From positions 2,914,001 to 2,978,000 of the forward strand of contig NZ_CP119422.1 of NCBI RefSeq assembly GCF_030506285.1: 64,000 nt of DNA, written 5' to 3'. Position numbers and translations under genes: made by a program. The notes under the pieces are model-generated. The model saw only the letters and a list, made by a program, of their open reading frames with translations, made no database searches and was not told the DNA's origin. This DNA comes from Catalinimonas niigatensis (GTDB taxonomy: Bacteria > Bacteroidota > Bacteroidia > Cytophagales > Cyclobacteriaceae). How positions within the stretch are numbered: the first letter of the stretch is position 1; every line of letters starts with the position of its first letter. Positions 1 to 8,341 of this stretch are shown piece by piece.

Positions 1-2
1 TT

Positions 3-770
3 GCGGGGTTTATGAATGTAATTACCGATGACGCAGAAGGTATTCAGGGTGCGGGCTTTGCCAACTTTGCTTCAGGAAACATAGCAGGTGCGCAGCTTGC
101 TGGTTTTATCAACTACAGCCATGATGTAAATGTGCAATTGTCAGGTTTTATGAATGTAGCCTCTGGCGATGTCAAGGGATTACAGGGTGCTGGTTTTATC
201 AACATCGCCCGGAATGTAAGGGGCGCCCAGTTAGGTGTTTTTAACGTAGCAGATAGCGTTGATGGCGTACCCGTTGGTTTCTTAAGCATAGTCCGCAAAA
301 ACGGCTATCGTAAGCTGGAAGTATGGGGAGGGGAAACTTTACATACCAATGTTGGCTTTAAAATAGGAGTAGAAAAATTCTATAACATCTTTGCTTTCGG
401 CTCACAGTTTGCTGCTGAAAACTTCAGATGGGGCTTCGGATATGGAGCAGGTACACAGATCGGACTTACTTCACGAGACTACCTTAATATTGACCTGATG
501 AGTTTTCAGATTCAGGAAGATGGAGATCGGATATTTGAGGAGACAGAACTCAACCTGCTCAATACATTGAGGATCGCTTATACCCATCAGTTCTCAGAGC
601 ACTTTAGCCTTTTTGTAGCACCTACTTTCAACGTTATGGTATCTCAAAGGCAGAATGGAGTAGACGGCAACATTGGGACTGACATTGCTCCCTGGACTGT
701 TTTTGATAAAACTTATACAGATACGAATGTACAAATGTGGCCTGGCTTCCATCTAGGCCTAAGATTTTAG
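3..770 (+). CDS. Surface-repeat protein, 5' end cut off by the window
   Basis: The reading frame is open to the left edge, so the true start lies outside the window; the first ATG inside it (position 12) falls within a repeat unit. The first ~95 residues are a tandem array of short degenerate units of the type G-A-G-F-x-N-x-A/S with a hydrophobic residue every few positions (AGFANFAS, AGFINYSH, SGFMNVAS, AGFINIAR, LGVFNVAD). This is the pattern of LA_2272-type surface-repeat proteins, which probably fold as a beta-solenoid. The C-terminal part is rich in aromatic and alternating hydrophobic residues and ends in GFHLGLRF, typical of an outer-membrane beta-strand with a terminal Phe. Outer-membrane location is inferred; the function is unknown. 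Confidence 0.7.
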   Translation, partial: AGFMNVITDDAEGIQGAGFANFASGNIAGAQLAGFINYSHDVNVQLSGFMNVASGDVKGLQGAGFINIARNVRGAQLGVFNVADSVDGVPVGFLSIVRKNGYRKLEVWGGETLHTNVGFKIGVEKFYNIFAFGSQFAAENFRWGFGYGAGTQIGLTSRDYLNIDLMSFQIQEDGDRIFEETELNLLNTLRIAYTHQFSEHFSLFVAPTFNVMVSQRQNGVDGNIGTDIAPWTVFDKTYTDTNVQMWPGFHLGLRF

Positions 771-804
771 ATTATATCGCTAACCCAATTTAACCTTTTT
801 AGTC

Positions 805-948
805 ATGAAGAGATTCACTACTGTTCGTAATTATTTAATGATAGTCAACATGAGCTATGCCCGGGGATGGGAAGAATCCATACGCACATTTGACGAAGTT
901 GAGAAAAATGTAAGAAAGAGGAAGAGGGCAGCTGTGCAGATGAATTAG
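805..948 (+). CDS. Possible 47-residue small protein
   Basis: A short ORF runs from an ATG 34 bases after the preceding stop codon to a TAG 22 bases before a strong terminator. It starts MKRFTTVRNYL and ends in a very basic helix-like tail (VEKNVRKRKRAAV). It is the only reasonable reading frame between the upstream gene and the terminator, so the terminated transcript could carry it. No family is recognised and no Shine-Dalgarno is visible, which is normal in this phylum. It may instead be an untranslated 3' region. Confidence 0.4.
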   Translation: MKRFTTVRNYLMIVNMSYARGWEESIRTFDEVEKNVRKRKRAAVQMN

Positions 949-970
949 CTGCTGTCCACGTTCAGATATT

Positions 971-1006
971 AAGTCAGAAGTTCTACTAAGCTTCTGACTT
1001 TTTTAT
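971..1006 (+). terminator. Rho-independent terminator
   Basis: A perfect 10-bp stem (AAGTCAGAAG / CTTCTGACTT) with a 10-base loop is followed directly by a T-run (TTTTATTT). It ends the transcript that comes from the surface-repeat gene and the small ORF and separates it from the SDR gene, which starts about 50 bases later. Confidence 0.85.
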
Positions 1007-1058
1007 TTGTTCCCCTGCCTTTTCCAAAACCTCTCTTTACCTGCACAGTTACTGATGT

Positions 1059-1829
1059 ATGAACTCTTTTGCCAACAAAGTAGCGATTATTACCGGAGCA
1101 GGCCAGGGTATTGGAAAAGCCATTGCTCAAGCATTCTCTCACCATGAAGTGCATGTAATCATTGCAGACAATGATGAGGAATCAGGAAAAGAAACACAGC
1201 AATGGATTGAAGAAAAGGGAGGAACAGCCACTTTTATTCCTTGTGATGTAGCTCAGGAAGCATCTATCAAATCCCTGATTCATCAGGTAATGGATGACAA
1301 TGGAAGAATAGATTTCCTGATCAATAATGCAGGAGTTTCCCGTTTCAAACCCATCCGTGAATTGAGTGTAAAAGAATTTGATGAAGTGTTGACTATTAAC
1401 CTGCGTAGCGCTTTTATCTTTGCCAAGTATGCAGAACCTCTCCTCAGAAAATCCGGCAAAGGTGCAATTGTAAATATTGCCTCTACCCGTGCACTCATGT
1501 CCGAACCTGACTCTGAAGCCTATGCTGCCAGCAAAGGAGGTATCCTGGCATTGACGCATGCTCTTGCCAATAGCCTGGCTCCTGATATCAGGGTCAATGC
1601 GATTAGCCCTGGCTGGATAGAAGTCAGAGATTGGAAAAAAACTTCTGCCCGACAGGAAGTGCAACATCGTGAGATTGATAAAAAGCAACATCTGGTAGGC
1701 CGGGTAGGCACGCCTGAAGATATTGGAAGAGCAGCCGTTTTTCTCTGTTCCGGTGAATTAACTTTCATGACCGGACAAAATATGGTGATTGATGGAGGAA
1801 TGACCGTGAAAATGATGTATGAAGAGTAA
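1059..1829 (+). CDS. Short-chain dehydrogenase/reductase (SDR family)
   Basis: A classical SDR of 256 residues, the normal family length, and cytoplasmic. The nucleotide-binding glycine motif TGAGQGIG is at residues 12-19, an acidic residue at 37 after the second strand suggests NAD(H) rather than NADP(H), NNAG is at 89-92, and the catalytic set Asn114, Ser142, Tyr155 and Lys159 (YAASK) is intact. The C-terminus carries the usual PGW and TGQNMVIDGG segments. It stands alone between two terminators, so the context gives no substrate. It would oxidise or reduce an alcohol/ketone; the exact substrate cannot be read from sequence. Confidence 0.93.
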   Translation: MNSFANKVAIITGAGQGIGKAIAQAFSHHEVHVIIADNDEESGKETQQWIEEKGGTATFIPCDVAQEASIKSLIHQVMDDNGRIDFLINNAGVSRFKPIRELSVKEFDEVLTINLRSAFIFAKYAEPLLRKSGKGAIVNIASTRALMSEPDSEAYAASKGGILALTHALANSLAPDIRVNAISPGWIEVRDWKKTSARQEVQHREIDKKQHLVGRVGTPEDIGRAAVFLCSGELTFMTGQNMVIDGGMTVKMMYEE

Positions 1830-1889
1830 CTTTTATACGATTTGCCTGTTTTGCTTAAAGTCTTAATCAATTTTTTAAACTCAAATTTT

Positions 1890-2264
1890 ATGACAAATTA
1901 TATAGTTATTTCCCATTTTGACGATGTTCAGGATCAGGAATCATTTGAAAAAAAAATGAAAGATAACTTTCCTCGTTATCATGAAGAACAAAATGATGAA
2001 ATAAGGTATTTAGCTTTATCTTCCCGTCATCAGGCTGGAGTTGAAGATAAAATCAAGGAAATCCTGAATGAGTTTGGTATAGGCAGTGAGGAATATGTAG
2101 CGCTTTACTATAGTAGACCGGAGGACCCGGACGAAATTCAGAGGGCTATGCTACTGGGCCATGATAGTTTTATAGAATCGGATATTCAGCGTATTAAGCC
2201 TGAAGATCATGTAGATACATTGAGTCGCTTATTAGATTATGATCTTTTCGACAAAAAAGAATAG
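1890..2264 (+). CDS. Acidic conserved-hypothetical protein
   Basis: The protein is 124 residues from the ATG at 1890 (MTNYIVISHFDD). An in-frame ATG at 1842 exists, but the 16 residues it would add look like translated leader and the family-like beta-strand start fits 1890 better. It is soluble, acidic and rich in Glu/Asp, with no signal peptide and no membrane segment. The alternation of a short beta-strand, helix, strand and helix suggests a small alpha/beta domain. I do not recognise the family. It is followed by its own terminator and probably forms a single-gene unit. Confidence 0.75.
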   Translation: MTNYIVISHFDDVQDQESFEKKMKDNFPRYHEEQNDEIRYLALSSRHQAGVEDKIKEILNEFGIGSEEYVALYYSRPEDPDEIQRAMLLGHDSFIESDIQRIKPEDHVDTLSRLLDYDLFDKKE

Positions 2265-2285
2265 ATAATTGGGTAATTTATCAGC

Positions 2286-2315
2286 AAGCTCATCTGTAGA
2301 GATGAGCTTTTTTTA
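2286..2315 (+). terminator. Rho-independent terminator
   Basis: A 9-bp stem (AAGCTCATC / GATGAGCTT) with a 6-base loop TGTAGA is followed by a run of T. It lies 22 bases after the stop of the small acidic protein. Confidence 0.85.
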
Positions 2316-2685
2316 TTTATTATTCACTCCTTCCCTTACAGCAGTACCAAAGATTTCAGGAAATTGCTGATTGTCTTTAAATTTTGGTCCTTCCATTATC
2401 TTGTTGTTACAAAAAGTACAATTTCCCTGTAAATGAAGTAGAAATTAGAGCAATCCCTTCATCAAAATACTTATAAAGTACTATATCGTAAAGGTTAAAT
2501 TCAAAAATAATTGAATTTTAACTCCTATTAATTGCATTTAATCTTTCTTTTATTACAATTCAAAACCTCATCCTAGCTCAGATAAATCCTGAAGTTTATT
2601 CTTAAGGTACAAAAATTGACTTCCCTAATCGAAGTCATGACAAGGTGTCTCGGCAAAATAATTTTCACTGAAAAGTATCAATAGA
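2316..2685. other. AT-rich non-coding gap
   Basis: There are 370 bases without a convincing gene. The stretch is AT-rich and presumably holds the promoter of the downstream zinc-finger membrane protein. The only structure seen is a short inverted repeat, TGACTTC / GAAGTCA, at 2617-2637 with a 7-base spacer, about 50 bases before the next start codon; it could be an operator or chance. Confidence 0.4.
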
Positions 2686-3576
2686 ATGAGCAAACCATAC
2701 AAATCCACAGAGTTTAGCGCCCATCTCTCAAGATCAAAGATGCGCAAATACCTTAATAACACGCTCTCTCAGTCTGAGCAAAAAGAAATAGAGTTACATC
2801 TTAAGCATTGTATCCATTGCTCAAATAATATTGTAACCTATGTTGAAAATGAAGAACCTGAACATTATAAAGCTCATATGGCGAAGTTGAAGCCTATCCT
2901 TATGAACAGCGTGAAAGTACGCAAGCCTAAATTTAACCCCGGTCGCATCAAGGTAATAAGGGCAGCAGCAGCAGTAGCAGCGCTATTTGTATTTTCTTTC
3001 TTTGCCTTAGGTAACATGGTAAAAAAAGATTTCAACTTTATTTCTGAAGCTGAAAAAAAGGGAAACGCACTTCCGGAACTCAAAGCAAATCAGAAACAAA
3101 TTCAGAAGTCAAAAGTGAATACTTCCCTCCCCACAGAGAAAAAGACATCTGAAGTAGATCCGCAAGAAACTGATAACTATGAAGAGGAAGAAGAAAATCC
3201 TGTCGTTCCCACCACTAGCAAAAAAGCCCAGGCCAGTACTTCTAAGCCAAAAGCGGTCGAGCAAAACAAGGAAGAGGAAATAAAAGCTACTCCTTCTCCT
3301 GCTAAAGCTGTTGAAAAAACTGTTGCAACTTCATCTCCTGCACTGGCTGAAGCAACCATAGAAAAGAAGGAAAGTATTACAAAAAAAGTGGTAGAAAAGA
3401 AAGTTATCACTACCGAAGATCAGGAAACAGAAGAAAGTGATACTGAAGTTATAAAAACTGTACAGCCTTTACAGAAAATAGAAAAAATGGATGCTGGGGA
3501 AAGTAATAATGCTCTCCCTGAAACACAAAATATACCAACTATCCCTAATAATAGCGTTGGGCAGTTGAGACAATGA
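2686..3576 (+). CDS. Membrane protein with anti-sigma-type zinc finger and long charged tail
   Basis: The protein has 296 residues. The N-terminus resembles the ZAS/zf-HC2 domain of anti-sigma factors: a helix (SRSKMRKYLNNTL) followed by His38-x3-Cys42-x2-Cys45. One membrane segment lies at about residues 90-108 (AAAAVAALFVFSFFALG). The remaining ~185 residues are low-complexity and rich in Lys, Glu, Thr, Ser and Pro, a likely flexible periplasmic region with no recognisable domain. The usual layout of such proteins is cytosolic zinc finger, membrane helix, periplasmic sensor. No sigma-factor gene lies next to it, so a role as anti-sigma factor is only inferred. It ends just before a bidirectional terminator. 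Confidence 0.75.
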   Translation: MSKPYKSTEFSAHLSRSKMRKYLNNTLSQSEQKEIELHLKHCIHCSNNIVTYVENEEPEHYKAHMAKLKPILMNSVKVRKPKFNPGRIKVIRAAAAVAALFVFSFFALGNMVKKDFNFISEAEKKGNALPELKANQKQIQKSKVNTSLPTEKKTSEVDPQETDNYEEEEENPVVPTTSKKAQASTSKPKAVEQNKEEEIKATPSPAKAVEKTVATSSPALAEATIEKKESITKKVVEKKVITTEDQETEESDTEVIKTVQPLQKIEKMDAGESNNALPETQNIPTIPNNSVGQLRQ

Positions 3577-3608
3577 TACACACTGTTTGTATCTTTAGCT
3601 AATTATTA

Positions 3609-3636
3609 AGAAGGGGCTCTGAACAAAGCCCCTTCT
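3609..3636. terminator. Bidirectional terminator between convergent genes
   Basis: A 10-bp stem (AGAAGGGGCT / AGCCCCTTCT) with an 8-base loop is followed on the plus strand by ATTATTTTTT. It sits between the convergent zinc-finger protein gene and the flavin-reductase-like gene and can serve both. Confidence 0.85.
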
Positions 3637-3644
3637 ATTATTTT

Positions 3645-4172
3645 TTATCCACCATAATGAAGATCTGCTTCCCACTCCGTGAGAGGCACAGCATCTTCGT
3701 CACGAGTGGCTCCACCCACTACTTCGCCTACAAAAATACTGTGATCACCGATGGTTACTTCTTCCCGTAACTCACACTCAAAATAGGCAGGCACATCTTC
3801 CAGAATAGGTGAACCTGTGTCTCCTTCCGAAAAAGAGAAACCATTGATTTTATTACCTTCTACCAAGCTATCCTTAGCAAAAGAAGACAACATATCCCCA
3901 CCTTCTTTCCCTACAATGTTCACTGCAAATACTCTGCTTTTACCTATTGTTTCGTGCAGGTCTGATTCTTTATTTACTGCAACTGTCACCAAAGGTGGGT
4001 CAAAGGATGCCTGACTGACCCAGCTTACCGTACCAGCTGCGATATAATCATCATCGCGAGTGGCCATCTGCTCACTTTTATTCTTAGAAGTAACTATATA
4101 AAACCCGTAAGTGATTTTCTTGAGAGCCTGTGATAACTCATTATGCTTATTTATTTTTCTTTCTCTATTCAT
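3645..4172 (-). CDS. Flavin-reductase-like (FMN-binding split barrel) protein
   Basis: The protein has 175 residues and belongs to the flavin-reductase-like split-barrel family (PF01613 type). Supporting stretches are the N-terminal strand YGFYIVTS, the substrate/FMN-loop region AAGTVSWVSQASFDPPLVTVAV, the FAVNIV strand and the late IFVGEVVGG strand. Such proteins bind FMN and either reduce flavin with NAD(P)H or act on another substrate. It has no signal peptide and is cytoplasmic. The neighbours do not indicate a partner monooxygenase, so the reaction is unassigned. Confidence 0.85.
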   Translation of the reverse strand: MNRERKINKHNELSQALKKITYGFYIVTSKNKSEQMATRDDDYIAAGTVSWVSQASFDPPLVTVAVNKESDLHETIGKSRVFAVNIVGKEGGDMLSSFAKDSLVEGNKINGFSFSEGDTGSPILEDVPAYFECELREEVTIGDHSIFVGEVVGGATRDEDAVPLTEWEADLHYGG

Positions 4173-4256
4173 GTCAACTTTGTTTTAAGTAAAAACCTAA
4201 TGTCTACTTAAACAACAGCGATACAAAAGACTTGTTTTAATTCACACGCTAGCCTG

Positions 4257-4760
4257 TTAGAGCCCGGCCTGAAGTCCTTCAAACAGCCAGGAAACTAATT
4301 CCCAGGTTCCCCAAAGAATTAATACGATCACGGCTAGTAAGACCAGGGCTGCCGCAACCAGCATGCCCGTACCCTTTCCCTGGTACTTGCCTTCATGATA
4401 ATGACGTTTCATAATACGAATATTTCGCTCATTGGCTTTATAAGCAAAATCGAAGATGTTACCTAAAATAGGAATACTGCCTATGGTAGCATCCAGAAAA
4501 ACGTTACCAATCATCATGATCATTGCTTTACGACTGGCTCCGTGACGATACATATAAAAAATAAGTGCACCTGAGATGGCTAAACTGGTCGCATCTCCTA
4601 TGCCGGGAAGGAGTCCCAGAATAGGGTCTAAACCAAAGCGGAAATTAGTACCCGGTAATCTAAAGCGACTGTCCATCAAATTGGTGAGACTATCTACCCA
4701 ACCAAGGTCTGGAACAGCCCGTGCATTAGTACCCGTTCTGGTATTTCTTGTTTGCTGCAT
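4257..4760 (-). CDS. DUF4112 membrane protein
   Basis: The protein has 167 residues. The signature of DUF4112 is clear: DSRFRLPGTNFRFGLDPI, then GLLPGIGDATSLAISG, then IGSIPILGNIFDFAYKANERNI. Hydrophobic segments lie at about residues 55-70, 78-100 and 130-155. The family is a small inner-membrane protein of unknown function. The flanking genes, on the same strand but widely spaced, do not suggest a pathway. Confidence 0.9.
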   Translation of the reverse strand: MQQTRNTRTGTNARAVPDLGWVDSLTNLMDSRFRLPGTNFRFGLDPILGLLPGIGDATSLAISGALIFYMYRHGASRKAMIMMIGNVFLDATIGSIPILGNIFDFAYKANERNIRIMKRHYHEGKYQGKGTGMLVAAALVLLAVIVLILWGTWELVSWLFEGLQAGL

Positions 4761-4900
4761 GATTAAGAAAAATATAACTTATTAAAAAATGACGATGCTG
4801 ACTATTTCATATGGGTTCAGAATACAGCTTCCTGATCTTCTATTAACTACTTCTGTACTAAGAAGTTATCAATATCTACATTCACAACATTTATATTAGC

Positions 4901-5428
4901 TTATAAAAATATATCTCCAACTTCCTTCCAATTGTTTACCCGGCGAAAGCGCGTTTCATGTACATTGTGAGGTGATGTAAAAATAATAGCCTCTCCAGAG
5001 AAAGTAACAAGGTTTTTTGGATGATCATCAATCAAGTAATCGGCGTGAATGATACTTTTGTCACCACAGAACACAAAGTTTTGCCAGTGTAGAAAAGGAA
5101 AATGTTCCTGCAACCAGTTGTACTTATGCCACAGCGAATCCGGAAATTCCATAGCAGCTGATACAATAAAAATTTCGTATCGCTCATGCATCGCCCTAAT
5201 CACTTCCTGGCTATCCGGCATTACTTCCAGATCTTTAAAAAAATCTTTCTCAAACAAATATTCACGTATCACATGGGCATGCTCAGGGTCTATGGCCTGT
5301 TCCAAAAATTTGCCATGCAAATGCTCAGGATCAACCTTTGAATATTGACCTTCATACAAATTCACAAGCTTTCCTAAGGCATCAGCCATTACTTCGTCCA
5401 TATCGATGGCTACTCTCTTTTTAGTCAT
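4901..5428 (-). CDS. 5'(3')-deoxyribonucleotidase (HAD superfamily)
   Basis: The protein has 175 residues, matching the 5'-nucleotidase, deoxy, pyrimidine family (NT5C type). HAD motif I is AIDMDEVMAD with nucleophile Asp9 and acid/base Asp11; motif II is the Ser in FIVSAA; motifs III/IV fall around GDKSIIHADYLIDDHPKN, with the paired aspartates expected for magnesium binding. The family removes phosphate from deoxyribonucleoside monophosphates in the cytoplasm. It lies upstream of the sulfatase on the same strand with an 89-base gap, probably not a functional pair. Confidence 0.88.
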   Translation of the reverse strand: MTKKRVAIDMDEVMADALGKLVNLYEGQYSKVDPEHLHGKFLEQAIDPEHAHVIREYLFEKDFFKDLEVMPDSQEVIRAMHERYEIFIVSAAMEFPDSLWHKYNWLQEHFPFLHWQNFVFCGDKSIIHADYLIDDHPKNLVTFSGEAIIFTSPHNVHETRFRRVNNWKEVGDIFL

Positions 5429-5517
5429 TCCTTAAAATTTTTGATTTGATACAAAGATGTAAAGTCTAAGAAGCTTTTCCACTCCTGCTTGAAATTTTCT
5501 CAGTTTAAGGAAAGGAA

Positions 5518-7002
5518 TTAAAGTCTTCTCTCTTCAGCATTGGGATTGGGTGAGGGCATTTTGCCATCTACATCCTGAAGCCATTCATTCAGTTCCTTTT
5601 TCAAAATTTCAATTTCTTTGGGGTGTTCAGAAGCTACGTTTTGCTCTTCGCCTATATCTTCTTTTAGATTAAAGAGCTCGAAACGATCATCTTCGTACCA
5701 ATGGATAAGTTTCCAGTCACCTTTTCTTATGGCTGAACCGGGCGAACCTCCCTGGTTTCCGTAATGAGGATAGTGCCAGAAGATGGCATCATGTATCGGT
5801 TCAGCAGAACCTTCCAGTACATTCACAAAACTTTTTCCATCTGTATGTTGCTCTGGAAGTTGAGTAATACCCGCCATTTCCAGCATACTGGGATAGAAAT
5901 CTGTACTGGTCACTGTTACATGACTTTCACTACCTGTCTGGGTTACACCAGGCCAACGTACTATCATAGGCTCCCGAATACCTCCCTCGTATAGCCAACC
6001 TTTGCCAGCCCTCAGCGGAAGATTGGTAGTAGGATGTCCTTCTGAAGTAGCAAGCCCACCGTTGTCAGACATAAAAATCACAACAGTATTGTCTTCCACA
6101 CCTGAAGTTTTGAGTTGATCCAGCACTTTACCTACAGCCTGATCCATCGCTTCTATCATCCCTGCGTACACAGGATGGCTTTGTACCAGGCGGTGCTGTC
6201 GTTCACCTTCCTGCCCCCACTCATCTTCCAGCCCCAGACTATCTTTCTTAGCCTGATATTTTTTTTCCAAATCTTCACGAGCCATCAGCGGTGTATGTAC
6301 CGAGTAGAAAGAGAGATAGGCCAAAAAGGTAGAATCTTTGTGCTGCTCAATAAACTTTGCCGTCTCAGTGGCCAAACGATCCGGCAGGTGTTCTCCTTCG
6401 GGGCCATTTTCCATCTTTGGGTTGTCATAAGGAGAGAAATACTGATTGCCGGTATAAGGCCCTCCTCTAAAGTAACCTCCAATATTGATATCAAATCCCT
6501 GTTGTTCAGGGTAATATTTTTCTTCATCCCCTAAATGCCATTTCCCGGCAAAAAAGGTAGCATAGCCTGCTTCTTTTAGCGCTTCAGCAAGGGTCTTTTC
6601 TTCAGTTTTCATATATTCTGTATAAGCTGCTGGCAGGAGAGGCTTATCTTTGGTCCAGTGCTTTTCTATATTGCTGGGTTGTGGTGCTCCAAACCAGTCG
6701 GTGGCGTCAATACGCGCTGGATACTTGCCGGTCAGGATGCTGGCACGGGTGGGAGAGCAAACCGGACAAGCCGCATAAGCATTGGTGAATTTCATGCCGC
6801 TGGCAGCCAGCTTATCGATATTGGGCGTTTCATAAAAAGAGCTTCCAAAACAGCTCAGATCAGTCCAGCCTAAGTCATCCACCAGTATAAATACAAAGTT
6901 AGGTGGTCTGCGTCTTTCTTCTGAAGAAGCCTGCTCTCCACACCCATAAAGAAAACTTATGAAAGCCAAAATAAGAAGTATCCGAAAAACGCTATTTTCC
7001 AT
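5518..7002 (-). CDS. Lipoprotein sulfatase (type I, formylglycine-dependent)
   Basis: The protein has 494 residues. A signal peptide ends in a lipobox (LYG-Cys21), so it should be a lipid-anchored envelope protein. Metal-binding aspartates are at FVFILVDDLGW, and the sulfatase signature CSPTR at residues 82-86 is followed by ASILTGKYP, with Cys82 the residue converted to formylglycine. VIFMSDNGG and GKGWLYEGGIREP are the later metal- and substrate-site segments typical of arylsulfatase-A-like enzymes. It cleaves sulfate esters, probably from sulfated polysaccharide, but no SusC/SusD pair or glycoside hydrolase is adjacent, so the substrate is open. An anaerobic or FGE-type maturase must be encoded elsewhere. 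Confidence 0.93.
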   Translation of the reverse strand: MENSVFRILLILAFISFLYGCGEQASSEERRRPPNFVFILVDDLGWTDLSCFGSSFYETPNIDKLAASGMKFTNAYAACPVCSPTRASILTGKYPARIDATDWFGAPQPSNIEKHWTKDKPLLPAAYTEYMKTEEKTLAEALKEAGYATFFAGKWHLGDEEKYYPEQQGFDINIGGYFRGGPYTGNQYFSPYDNPKMENGPEGEHLPDRLATETAKFIEQHKDSTFLAYLSFYSVHTPLMAREDLEKKYQAKKDSLGLEDEWGQEGERQHRLVQSHPVYAGMIEAMDQAVGKVLDQLKTSGVEDNTVVIFMSDNGGLATSEGHPTTNLPLRAGKGWLYEGGIREPMIVRWPGVTQTGSESHVTVTSTDFYPSMLEMAGITQLPEQHTDGKSFVNVLEGSAEPIHDAIFWHYPHYGNQGGSPGSAIRKGDWKLIHWYEDDRFELFNLKEDIGEEQNVASEHPKEIEILKKELNEWLQDVDGKMPSPNPNAEERRL

Positions 7003-7257
7003 AGATCAGGTGAGTGGTAATGATCATACAATAGTATCTGAGATTAATTTCAATTCTGAATATAGGAAAATAACTTCCCTCAGCACATTGAAACAAAAAA
7101 ATAACAGCATGAAATGTCATTTGTATATTTAGATTTCCAAAAGAAGATAGCAAGTATTTTTTCTTAGCTGCTTATCTCTATAATCTATAATTTGCAGCTT
7201 TTTTGTCTTTTCAGAGAAAGTATGATATTCTTCATACTATGTTATCTATTCAAAATA

Positions 7258-7401
7258 TCCTGGCAAACAATTCAGCTGGGAAGAGCATTTAAAGGGATCA
7301 TTAGTAACAAAGCGAAAGACGCAGTCACTATTGTACCCATAAAGGGTGAGAACGGAAAAATAACAAAATACATCGGAGCACGCTACCACATTGCAATTTT
7401 A
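7258..7401 (+). pseudogene. Decayed PAS-domain remnant
   Basis: A translated stretch in the gap between the sulfatase and cheR reads SWQTIQLGRAFKGIISNKAK... and then TIVPIKGENGKITKYIGARY. This matches the second half of a bacterial PAS/PAC domain. The receptor encoded at 15.3-17.7 kb has the equivalent [20 protein letters not shown] and [15 protein letters not shown]. About six to seven residues at the usual DGxxYWVD turn are missing, the upstream part is not PAS-like, and a stop follows soon after. It lies on the opposite strand to the chemosensory operon. The rest of the 484-base gap (7003-7486) shows nothing recognisable. Confidence 0.6.
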
Positions 7402-7486
7402 TGACTGAGCATCTTTACAGCCAGCAGCTTAAGAATTGAAGAAAAAAAATCCGTTAAGCAAGGCACTGAATGCTAAAACAAGGTAA

Positions 7487-8311
7487 TTATATCTTCTGAA
7501 AGATTTTAGCATCCAGGTTTAGATACTTATATCTGGATTTGCTGATCATCGGAACAAGCGCATCATAAAAGCCTATGATAAATAAGCCCCCTGGGTTTAA
7601 ATGCTGATAAAACTGATCCAGAAGTTTGATTTTAGCTGCCTGATCAAAATAGATCATCACATTACGACAGAAGATAATATCGTATTGTTCTTTTATCGGG
7701 TCAGTAATCAGGTTATGAAAACGGAAGTCTACGTGCCTGATTAGCTCAGCCTGCATTTTACCTCCTTGGGTCTGTACACTATAGTAGCGTTTGAAAATGC
7801 CTGTGGGATTGTAAGTGGCATAGTTCTTTTCGTACTCAGCAATTTTGAGAGGATGGTATGCTCCTTCCTGAGCTATCTTAATTGCGGCTTCACTCATATC
7901 TGAAGCCACTGCCTTGGCTTTAGAAATTATACCTGTTTCCTGTAGTACGATGCCCATGCTATATACCTCTTCTCCTGTAGAGCAGCCTGCATGCCAAATA
8001 TTCAGTTGATCTTTAGCAGGAATGGCTTGCAGAGCTTCTCTCCTAAGGGTTTGCCATAGGATAGGATCACGAAACATAGAAGTCAGACCTACTGCTACCT
8101 CATCTATAAAGGGGTAAATAAAGTCACGGTCTTTGAGTAACCTTATCCAAAGTTGATGGGTAGAATCCAGTTTAAGCACATTGAGAGCTCTCACGATGCG
8201 TCGTTTAAGGGAGGTAGACTCATAACAGGTAAAGTCTATGCCGTAGCGACGCAAAATAGCATGAGTAAGTGAAATTAATTCCTCATCAGTAACGGTAGTC
8301 ATAACGGACAT
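7487..8311 (-). CDS. cheR: Chemotaxis protein methyltransferase CheR
   Basis: The protein has 274 residues. An N-terminal helical domain (residues ~10-75, with KRRIVRAL) is followed by the SAM-binding methyltransferase domain; the key segments are RDPILWQTLRREAL, IWHAGCSTGEEVYSMGIVL (SAM site), VASDMSEAAIKIAQEG and IIFCRNVMIYFD. It methylates glutamates on chemoreceptors using S-adenosylmethionine. There is no TPR extension. It is the last gene of the eight-gene chemosensory operon, 30 bases after the GAF/PAS protein gene. With CheB present, the system should adapt by reversible methylation. Confidence 0.95.
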   Translation of the reverse strand: MSVMTTVTDEELISLTHAILRRYGIDFTCYESTSLKRRIVRALNVLKLDSTHQLWIRLLKDRDFIYPFIDEVAVGLTSMFRDPILWQTLRREALQAIPAKDQLNIWHAGCSTGEEVYSMGIVLQETGIISKAKAVASDMSEAAIKIAQEGAYHPLKIAEYEKNYATYNPTGIFKRYYSVQTQGGKMQAELIRHVDFRFHNLITDPIKEQYDIIFCRNVMIYFDQAAKIKLLDQFYQHLNPGGLFIIGFYDALVPMISKSRYKYLNLDAKIFQKI

Positions 8312-8341
8312 AAAGCCTTGGTTTAGATATGTCAGGCGCGA

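Noticed and set aside
1182-1691. Long minus-strand open frame inside the SDR gene
   Set aside because: It is a shadow of the strongly conserved SDR on the plus strand, with no recognisable domain.
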